The notes under the pieces were generated by a model that was given only the letters and a program-made list of their open reading frames with translations, did no database searches and was not told the DNA's origin. From Heliocidaris tuberculata (lineage: Eukaryota > Echinodermata > Echinoidea > Camarodonta > Echinometridae): a DNA stretch of 64,000 bases. Of the stretch, positions 40,301-51,800 are shown piece after piece (positions within the stretch are counted from its first letter, which is position 1; each line of letters starts with the position of its first letter). The DNA is taken from positions 755,704 to 819,703 of the forward strand of contig CM046852.1 of assembly GCA_025618425.1 (NCBI GenBank), given 5' to 3'. The position numbers and the translations under genes are program-made.

Positions 40301-43300
40301 CACCTACTGAAGATTGTTTGCCAATAGTCCTTAAATATTCAATCATCAATTTGCTTGAATGAACAAAATGAATGAAAAGTACTGTAACCCTTGTGCAGGA
40401 CAAAAAATTGTTATGTGAAAGAAAATACCCTCCCAATATAGAAACGGAAACTGATCTATCAAGGAATGACTGATGATTAGATTTTGAATAGAATTATAGG
40501 TAGGTTGCCAAGTGGGACGCCACATGACGTACATGTGCTGATGTGCACAACAAAATCAGTGATTCTGTAATGCACTCAATAAATTAATTTTGTCTTTCGT
40601 CTTTCAAATCAGTCTCAGGACTGATTTGGTCCACGAGGGCACGTAGACTGGTTTTTGTGACAGAATCACAAATGTTTTAACACTTAGCACCATCAGAATA
40701 CCAGGTAACTTACGGGACACTCAAAATGACCATAAAATACCTTGGACTTGCCCTCAATGCTCTGACTTGTTCATGTTTGTCAAATGACTGTGCGTATTAT
40801 TCAGGCCTGCTACTCCTCAATGAATTGGCATCATGATGAAAATGGCACAGGAAATTAGGAGACTTGGAGCACTCTAAAGTTAACACCTGCCATATTTACA
40901 TTTAGCTCTATACACTAAATTTCCCTTCGCTAATCAATACTTTGAATAACCCTAAAGTACTACATGTACAATGTATGCCTGCAATACAGTATGGAGTGCA
41001 GGGAACTTTGGCAGCACCGGTTTTGTGCATAAACACACACAGACAAAACAATAATAATCATATGCCAATTAATTTCGATTTACAAAACATATTATTGCAC
41101 AAACTGCCCCTCCACGCTAGTTAGTCTACACAACAAGCATCCCAATCAGACATTTAAATATTCCATTTCATACTCTAGGAAACAACGCTCTCTCTGCGCA
41201 TGCCCCACTTTTAAAAATGCATTTAAAAAATTTACTGAGGTAAAGTGGGCATAAATATGGTGTATTTTTATCCTATCGGCGCCAAACAGCTTGCATGTTT
41301 GTGATGATGTAATGGTATACAGGCAAACAGAAAGAAATAGATGTTGGAAATGTGAAAGAAAAATGTAACAATGATAAAAAGATGGTCCTTAACCTTTTCA
41401 AGACAATACACCACATTTTGTGATCTGGCTCAATAACTTTTGATTCAGAGCTCTAAAAACATGCAGATGCATGAGTAGAAAGAGCAAAAATTTCGGCACA
41501 CACTATGTCCATTTATGTTGCATGACCACACTGCGTTTGATGCCAGGAATTTTGAAAATGAGAATAAGCTTTAAAATCCTGATATTGGCGAGAGGTTCAA
41601 AATCATTCTTTTTTTATCGAAATTGGCAATTTTTCCAACATTTTGACAAAATTCCTAACCATATATATTGTTTTCAAAGGCACTACACCTTATTAGAACA
41701 ATGTAACACTAAAAGAAAAATATTATTGTTGCCAATTTGAAGAACAAAAAGTGATTAATAAAGCCCTTGAATAATTCCTGTCCTGAAAGGTTAAAGCTCA
41801 TAGACAGTCTCAGTAGCAAAAATCATACAGGCAAGAAACTTATCTAACATAGTCACATACTATTCTCCTTTTACCATACATGTATTAAAGACACATGTAC
41901 GAGATCTTTTAACATTCCATTCACGATTTCGAACAAATTTTAGTGTAAATATCTGTAAGAAACGCTTGGTAATGGCTTTTCACTGCCTCACGCTGAGACC
42001 ATATCCACCCGAAGGTTCCCCACACAATAAACCCAGCGTTTCGCACTATGTGTAGCCTATTATAACACACAGCAATCCTCATGTGAGTAATGTGTGTGGC
42101 CGTTGTTCGAATTTACATCCCCTCTTTTTTGGGCCAGGGATTTTTATTCTTTTCACCTCTAATTCGATAAATATTTCACTTGAGGAGAAAAAAACTTCAC
42201 AGCATCTTAGTTATGTTAGTACCCTGCTATTTATTAAGTAAAATCAAAGAAATCTCACGAAAAGTTTTTGAGGGCTTCCCAAAACTATCTAATACCTTTA
42301 ACAGGCAAAAGAAAGTGCTTATCATGAATGCACACTTTGAAGTAAAATGCTTCTACACATGTACATTCATGTACGTGCACACACAACTACATGTGTAATT
42401 CAGAATGAAAACAATTTATTCTTTTTTACTCCAAGTCTCCAACCAAGCAGTGTGTATTTTGCCATACTAATAAGGCTCAGCGATATTTTGCAGTGCACAT
42501 GGATCTTAACAAAACAAATACATGTACCCTGTATGTCTAATACACATCAAATACACATCAAATACACATCAATTTAATGTTTTTGATATATATATATATA
42601 CATATATATATATACAGGTGTACTTGCTAATGCTGAATGAGTCCTTTGTTTTTTTTTTCTCCCCCATCACATAACATCAATGGTTAAATTCAACATCATA
42701 TGTGTACTGTCTGGCCGAGCGGTGTGATGTACGTATAAATGCCACTGATGGGATAAAAATCTCGGAATCAAAAACTCACGGTGCAGAAAGGATATGAAGA
42801 CAACGAAAGGCAGCAGGATGAGCGTTTTCGTCAAGTCATGAAATTCAAACATAAAAATAAAAACGGGGAGATATTTACATGTATGTATGTAGCACAAACA
42901 ATGAATAAGACACTTTGAGTGCTCTTGCGATTTGTACTGATCACAAGCACTGAAAGTTGGGATGACCTTAACTTCCTGAAGGTCAAAGGTCATTAATGAA
43001 GCAGTGGAAGAGAGGAAATATGTACCAATGATACATGTATGTAGTTATCTGCAAGAAGACATGCAAGGAGGAAGAGGGAAAATGATACCGCAGAAATCAG
43101 AGACACACCCATCACTAACATGCAAGAAAACCCATGTACAGGCCATATGAAATAAATGCACAAAACCACCACTATTTATACTGGTAAGCACTCTCATGGT
43201 TGGTAATGAGTTACATGTATATAAAACACTCCACTATAAAAATTGGACGAAATAATAAGTACTATATGTATGATATATGTAACATGTTGAAAAAAAAAAT

Positions 43301-46300
43301 TAAGATAAAAGTACATGTACACTATTTACATTTTAAAATCACACAAGATACAAATATATAAGGCCTAATGGCTGACATGTACATGAATTATTCTGAAGCA
43401 AAATAATTTAATGTACTGTATTCTATTACACTGATACTGGTCATTGGATAATGATGTCCTTTTCCACTGTCTAATCAGGGAAATGTAACAAAGATACATT
43501 TCTCTGGTCTAATTAATTGTCATTTCATTAAGGACTTTACTTCACATAATTACAAATTGTGAGCATTGTAATGTTTGTGTAATATATAATAAATGGGGTC
43601 CACTCACTAGTCATAAGGACCGCTATTCATAATGACAGCTGATAATGAATAGCGGTCCTTATGAATAATGGTCCTTATGACTTTATGAATAGTGACCCTC
43701 TTTCTGTTTTATGAATAGCGGACCTACAGGTACATGTACACGTTATGAATATTGGTCCTTATGAACAGTGGTCATTGTGACTAGCGGTCCTTATGACTAG
43801 CGAGGTTACCCCTAAAAACAATGCAATTAATGTTAATATCACACATGTACATGTATTTATACAGTTGTACATGAACACTATGAAAGTACATGTACATGAA
43901 TATATACAAATAATGTACACTTGCAATAAGTACAATCCTCTCTGGACCCCCCCCCCCCCCCCCCCACCCAGCCCCCTCCCCAATGAAAACAGACACCAAT
44001 ATCTAAGTCCATTGTCTGTGCTCTAGTCCAGTGTGGTACAATTTGTGTCTCAAAAGGGTGCATATAATTATGGGCTTGCTGAGCCACGTTTCTTATTGAT
44101 TTTCTTATTGCGTACATGTACATGCCAGGCACATCAATAACTCGCTGTGTCTGTACTGTATGTATCATGAGGTTATCGCTGTGAAGATGTATGTATACAC
44201 AGTACACGGACATGTATTATTGGTCCTACAGTGTAAATCAGATGTACATAACTACATGTAAGCCTGTCATGAATACTGGATTAATGCAAAAATAGAGTAA
44301 TACTGTTTGAGTATATACATGTACTTCAAAATATGTATACATGTATTTGGTGTCCAAGTGGCAGAACATAACTGCAATGGATGTACATGTACAATTTCTC
44401 TAAATTTGCACTTTATGTTTATAATAAGTTTTAACAAGCCTTTAAGGGAAAAAAAGGGGGACTTTTGAATGCCTCTTCAATGCAAACAATAGATTTAGGC
44501 CACATTAACTGGAATATATATGTCCAATGATAAATAATTGATGATGGTTCAACTTTAAAGATAAAGTTGAGTTCTGGTCATGAGATTAAATTGTGAAAGA
44601 AACTGTTTCAAATCAATTGGGAAAGGTTGATTATATAAGAATTGGTGTGTGCTGTAAGGTTTTGGAATCACCAAAATGAGAGGAAATTGACTCAATCTCG
44701 TGGAGAGTCGCATGCACTGCACACAGAAATGTTTATGGGACTACACACAAAAGTTCGGCCTGAACATTTCAGCTGTTTCATGTCATACATGTACATGTAT
44801 ATTGGATGTGAGGGCATTGAAGAGCAATCCTTTTCAGGGGACATTTCTACTATGATGTTCTTCCAAACTGACATAAGGAGAATGAGAAAGCTCAAATTTT
44901 TTTTTTTTTTTTATAACCCTTTCCCAGAACTCAACCTTCAACCTGTAGTAATTGTGATTCATATACTGTATGTCAATGTATGCAGGGCTCAACACAAACA
45001 GGCATCCGGGACACAGGGGACCCAAAATCTAGGTCCGGATCCCAAAAACTTCAATACATTTTAACCTCTATAGGACTCATGCATACAGACCCTAAATTCT
45101 AAATCCGGACCCCCAGCGAAAAAGAAAACTTAGTATGGAGCCCAGTTGTACATTAGGCCAAATGAAAATTATTCTTAGTTTCTCGTCCCCGGCCGCATCC
45201 TTTTATATGCCAGCCACCTTTCTTTTGTTATTTGATATTTTTATTAAAAAATGATTTTTTTTTCATTCTTTTAAAACCCAGACCCCTAAAATTAAAACAT
45301 GATGTCTTTTGGGAATTTAAAGGGACCCAGAAGAATATAGCTACAACAGGAAGCCTTGCCTAATAGCATTTGTATGTGCGGCAGCCATCTTGGAAAAATA
45401 TCAAACATCAAATAACATGGTACCCCCCTCCTCATTTTCGTAAAATCCGGATGAGAAACGAGGAATCAATTTTACTTGGTCTTATGAGAGAAAAATATCA
45501 GCATTTTGAGGATTATTAAAAATTAAACTTCTACATGGAAATGCTTTCAAGCGTTTTTTTTTTCTTCAAATATGTTGAGACATTTAGAAAAATTTGAAAT
45601 ATATATATACATGTACATGTACATGTATGATCATTTGCATGTATAAATGAACACTGTAGCTACAGATCTATACATACATGTATTTTAAAAAAGAAGAATC
45701 TAGAGCAAAAAGTATTGATCTGATTAATATGTATGTGCACAGTTGGAAGGTTAAGTATACATGTACATGTAGGGAGATACTGGATGATACATGCATATCA
45801 ACGAAGCGTATCGTCCTGCATTTTTGCAATAATTTTAATTGAGCCGAACTGCCGATGATCCCTCTTGAATCACCAACAGTAATGGATATCCCTCTAAAGA
45901 TATCATCTGTCTGGCATTTCTCACCAACAATATTACTTATTAATGCCACTTCTTCTTTAAAGGGTTATTTGAAATATTCCAAAAGTACAAAATTAAAAGC
46001 AGGTGAATTCTAGAACATGTACATGTATGTAAAAGTAAACCTGTACAAAGACAAAAATGAAGTATCTCAAATAACACGGTTTACACGGTAAACAATTTAC
46101 CTGTTTACAAGCCTATTCCCTTTTGGTTGTTTCTTCTTTTTTTGTGTGTGTGTATGTTGTTGTTTTAAATGTCTTTTGACACACATATCAAAAAATGCCC
46201 AAATCGCAGTACTTAATTAAATGTCAGAGAGTCAATATACTTTCATGAACGTTTCAATGGGGCTCAATTAGCCCCACCAAAGGTGAGGCTAACCCTGCTT

Positions 46301-48815
46301 TTTTCCAGGGCTAAAATAAATAAAATATGTACTATCTTTAAATTAGCCCACTTCAATGCAATGTGAACAGAAGCTTAGTCCCATACTATCGGTGGGGCTA
46401 AATCCTCGTTTAGCCCTACTGATAGTACGGGACTATAAAGCAAAATTTTGCCAGTGTAAAAAGCCTATAAATCAACAAGGCATTATTCAACCTCTTTAAA
46501 TAGTACATGTAGTTCCATGTAAGGATCATATGGAACGTTATCAATTGAAATCTTTACGGTCTAATGGACGAAAAAGAACTCTTACTTTACAAGGAATTCT
46601 GTATAGTAGAAGTACAAAAGTTGATTCACTCTGATGCAAGTGTGCATACATGTAAACATGTATTGTGAACACATCTTTGATATTTTTATGAACTGTAGGC
46701 CTATAGTTGTACAGGGGTAACCTCGCTAGTCATAAGGACCACTTATTCATAAGGACCGCTATCCATAATGCTTGACTAAATTCAGTTTTGTACGAATAGC
46801 GGTCCTTCTGAATAGCGAGCAAACCATAGAGAAATTTCCTTGCTATTCATAGGGACATCCATTCATAACTACTCATAAGGACCGCTATTCATAGCGCGTG
46901 TTAAATGAATAGCGGTTTTCTATGAATAGCGGCTCCTATGAATAGCGAGCGGACCCAGTTGTACAACTTTTTTGTTATCTACATTGTATACATACATGTA
47001 GTCTACATTGTAATGAAAAAAGCCCTGATCCTCTGGACAATTATATCTTTTAAAAATTCATCTTGTAGATTGATGCAAGTCAATAGGCAAACAGACTCAA
47101 TATTCATTGTCACAACTAAAAAAAAAAAAATTAAAAAAAAAAAAAAAAACAGAAACAAAAAAGAACAGCTTAAATGCTTGACAAACATAAACACAGTGAA
47201 ATAATCACCTTAACTGTACTTAACATATCAAGTATCAACAAATTCCTTGTTTTTAAAGCTACATGTAATTTTCCAGCCTTCGGACCACAATTTCTTAGAT
47301 TTTGTTGCAATTACATGTGTAAGCAACAACAAAAAATAAATAAATTATTTTTTTTTTTTAAATACATTCATTATAGAGAACTTGTATTCCATCATCAATC
47401 TTTAAAACTTGTACAAATGTTGACATGATCCTGTAATGTACAATGTAGGCCTACATGTATGAAAATATCTGGAATTGTATCTTGTGTAAATGTACACAAT
47501 GCACACATGAATATCTGTAAATCACAATACGTGGCAAATTACATACTGTAGATGGATGGCAGTAGTACCTGGCATCCGTACAGAAGCTAATTAAATGCAT
47601 GCACACTCCGACATACGTCATAGCGTGCATATTATATTCACAGCAAGATGGTCACACAATATCAGGCTAATGTACATGTATGCCTTATAAGTGACACAGT
47701 ACAGAGCTTGTTACTACCAAATAAAAAAATGGGGACATTACACATATGTCTCTAGTTATTTCGCTCTTGATAAGTAGCAAGATGACATGCAATGTACATT
47801 CATGTACATTTACCAGGGAATGTACATGAATACTGTAAAATGGATAGTAAGCCAGTGCGGTATGGTTGACATGAAAGCAGAGCTTGTGAAAGATGAAAAG
47901 GTCTACATGTACATGGATATTAAACATGCAGGGTAAAAAAAAAAAAAAGACAGTCATTGAAAATTAATATCTATTTTATTCAAGATCAAGGTCAACTGGT
48001 GATTCTCTGTTAAGTATCTTGAAAAACAGTTAACCCTTTCAAGACAATTGACCACATTTTGTGGTTTGGCTCAATAACTTTTGATTCAGAGCTCTAAAAA
48101 ATATACCAGATGCATGAGGTGAAAGAGCAAAATTTTCTGCACACACTATGTCCATTTTTGTTGCATGACCATATTGCGTTTGATGCCAGGAATTTTGAAA
48201 AGGAGAATAAGTTTTAAAATCCTTAAATTGGCAACACATTGAGAGATTCTAAATCCTTATTTTTTATCAAAATTGGCAATTTTTTCAACTTTTCGACAAA
48301 ATTCCTAACCATGTGTATTATTTTCAAAGACATTACACCTTATTAGAATCATGTAGCACTAAAAGAAAAATATTATTGTTGCCAATTTGAAGATCAAAAT
48401 GTGATCAATTTAGCCCTTAAATAATTCCTGTCCTGAAAGGGTTAAGGTCCCATCTTTTCCATGTAACACCTGTTTCGCTATTGTATCTGACTCACTCCTG
48501 TACAGTACTCCTGTATGTAGGCCTACTGTATGTAGCGACATTTTACACACATATATGCTACACCCCACTCTTTCTCTCCCTCAATTATACTTCGTAGACC
48601 TACATGTACGTATGTTTCTCTTGTCCCTACCAGTAACCCCCCCCCCCCTTTCCTCTCGTCCCTCCCTCTCCTCCTCCCCCACTCCATGGCATTAAAACAC
48701 TCTGCTGATGAATCCTCCTTGTCCTACTAAAAACAATGTCTATTTTTTAGTCTATTTTAAAGTCTCTTTTCAATCAGATCATTTTTGTCTCCCTTTCTAC
48801 CCATCCCCTACCCAT

Positions 48816-48850
<35 letters not shown>

Positions 48851-51800
48851 GTCTCTCCGCATTTGTACAAATGCAGAACTTTGTATTTTCTCTCCATCAT
48901 TTGCAGAATCTCTCAACCTTACAATCTCTCCTTACTCAATTATGTCCTTCGAATTTGTTAATGTAAATAATAGTAAGGTACATGAGTACTCATGCAAACC
49001 TTTTCCAAATCTCAAATGTAAGTAATTTCAACTCTCAGGCTATACACTACATGGTCATGTAATCTAATTCAACAATACCAAGTACATGTAAATGGTATTA
49101 TGATTAAAATTGCCCAAACTGGTAGTGACACTTTTAAATGGTCCAAAACATCAAGCAGATTCTTGTCCATGTTTACAATAGAAGGAAAACACACAGGTTG
49201 GTGGCAATTGGGAATAAGGACATCATGTTAATTTTAGTAATAACAAAGACAATGTAACTGTACCGTTCATCATTAACACAAAGATAATTACATGTAGAAG
49301 GCGAAAAAAGAGTGTATGTATGCCTACATGTATGTGCTCTAATACTGTAAAGAGATTTTAGCAAGACTTATTAAAAAAAGAGAAAAGCTTATTGCACAAA
49401 ACTAGTTTCTAAATCCAATTGACAGGGCAGAGCTCAGCTTTAAATTATGAATACATGTGTAGCTTAGTATAATTTACCAAGTAAAATTTGATAAATAAGG
49501 CTGAGTGGTTGTTGATATTGTGTGTTGGTTTGTTTGTTTTTAATTTGTATGATTAGGAGGTCCGCAATTAACTGTAGAGGTTTTAGCCTTTATAAGTATT
49601 AACCCTTTCAGGACAGGAATTGTTTGAGGGCTAAATTGATCACATTTTGTTCTTCAAATTGGCAACAATAAACAAATTTCTTTAGTGCTTCATGGTTTTA
49701 ATAAGGTGTAATATCTTTTAAAACAATATACTGTACGTGCTTAACATGTCAAAACGTTGAAAAAATTGCCAATTTTGATGAAAAACAATGGTTTTGAACA
49801 TCTAAATGTGTTGCCAATTCAAGCGTTTCAAAGCTTATTCTCGTTTTTAAAATTCCTGGCATCAAACGCAATATAGTCATGAAACAAAAATGGACACAGT
49901 GTGTGCAGTAAATTTTGCGTCTTCTACTCATGCATCTGGTAAATATTTTCTAGAGCTCTGAATCAAAAGTTATTGAGCCGAACCACAAAATGTGGTCGAT
50001 TGTCTTGAAAGGGTTAATATGTACACATGTAGTAACAGTTTGACTTCAAGCCGACATAAACTTAAATGTACTTACTATGCACTTACGCAGCACACATCAA
50101 TGCCATAAAAATTCTGTAGTATGGTATAACTACATGTAATTCAAAGAAAGTACAAACACACAGATTTCTATACTAAAAGTACCCAACACAAGCTTTTATA
50201 CGGAGGATAAGAATATGAATATATTTGTGTGTTTTTATGCATATGGGGAATCCAGTATGTATGATATATTAGTATAAGAACTTGAAAACAAAAACAAATA
50301 TACACTTATACATGTTGGTGGAAAAGATATACTGTACATGTATGTCATTTGTTAGAGGGTTAGGTTTGTGTTACACTTATCACAAACATGTATTGTATAA
50401 TTAGTGAAATAAGGAATAAAACATGTACATACACCAGAGTATAAAAAGAACATTAGTGTACATGTATAAATGAAAAACTCATTTAAAGTATTAGTAACTT
50501 TTAAAGAACAAAATGTTAAAAATACAATTTCTATACTGGGTGTGTAAGATTGTCAATTTAGTCATTATTAGTACGATTTGTCAAAAAAAAAAAATAAATA
50601 CATGTAAATAAAACATGTATTTGCTCAAATCAATATATGTGTATTGACATTTAAGCAGAGAAATACATAAGTTATTTTGACAGTTATCACATAAAAATGG
50701 TAATAAAAAAAGTGATACATATTAACATAATCTTCAGGGTAAAAATGTCAAAGAATTTAGTATTTGGAGATTCTTTTGAGATTGAGTTAAATCAGAGCCT
50801 ACATGTAAGTTTGGTTGAAAAACACATCTGGAAACAAAAGTAATCTAGGTCAATACATACATGTAACAATGAAATACATCCATATGGAGAATGTCTAAGA
50901 TAATGCTGACCAAAATATCCTCATGATTTAATCCTATTTTTTATGTTCTATGAAACAAAGCTTGGTTTTAACATTCAACAATTAATTAGGACAATTGGCT
51001 ACATATTAAATATAAAATGCAGTTAAATGTAACATTGCAAGGGGAATTTAATCAGCATATATTTAATCATGGTTCACATTTAAAACAAATAAAAATTTTC
51101 ATCTGAATTAAATTTGTTTCAGGGAATTGTGTCTTTGAAGCAAATGTCAATTTGTTAGACAGGAGAACCACTGTACAAAATTGCCCAATGCTATCTACCA
51201 ATAAGGGAAGGTACATGTACATGTACATGTAGTTACAATGTCAATTTACATGTAACAAGTTCCATGTACAGTGTATAGAAACAAGAAAAAAGGAATCTGT
51301 CTTGGCGAATACTCAAACTATTGTTGTGCCCTTCCATTTAAAGCATTTTGGCATACTGTACATGTACATACAAAAGTATCATACTGTGATATGGGTAATT
51401 CAATAAGCAACTAACCCCCCCCCCCCCCCCCACTTCATTATTATCACCTTTATGTGAGCAACGTGATGAAAGAATAAATGAATGAATTTTTTTTTAAAGC
51501 CAAACCTACCTTCTCTTTATAACTATTGCCCAGCATCTGGACACTCTTCAGGTCGACGGCCCCCTTCAGGCCTTTCTTGCCTTCCTTCTTTTTCCTCTTC
51601 TTACAGCAACATTTTTTACAAATACAGAAGCAGCAACAGAGGAGTATAAGGCCTGCCACAATGGCAATGGCTACCACAGCCCACGTTGGAACTGGAACAT
51701 ATAAAAAAAAAAAGATTTAAATTCAAACTAATCATTTTCTAGTATAGAAAAATTAAAACCATTACAAATAAATTTGCAAATCTTGTACCAGTAAACTGCA

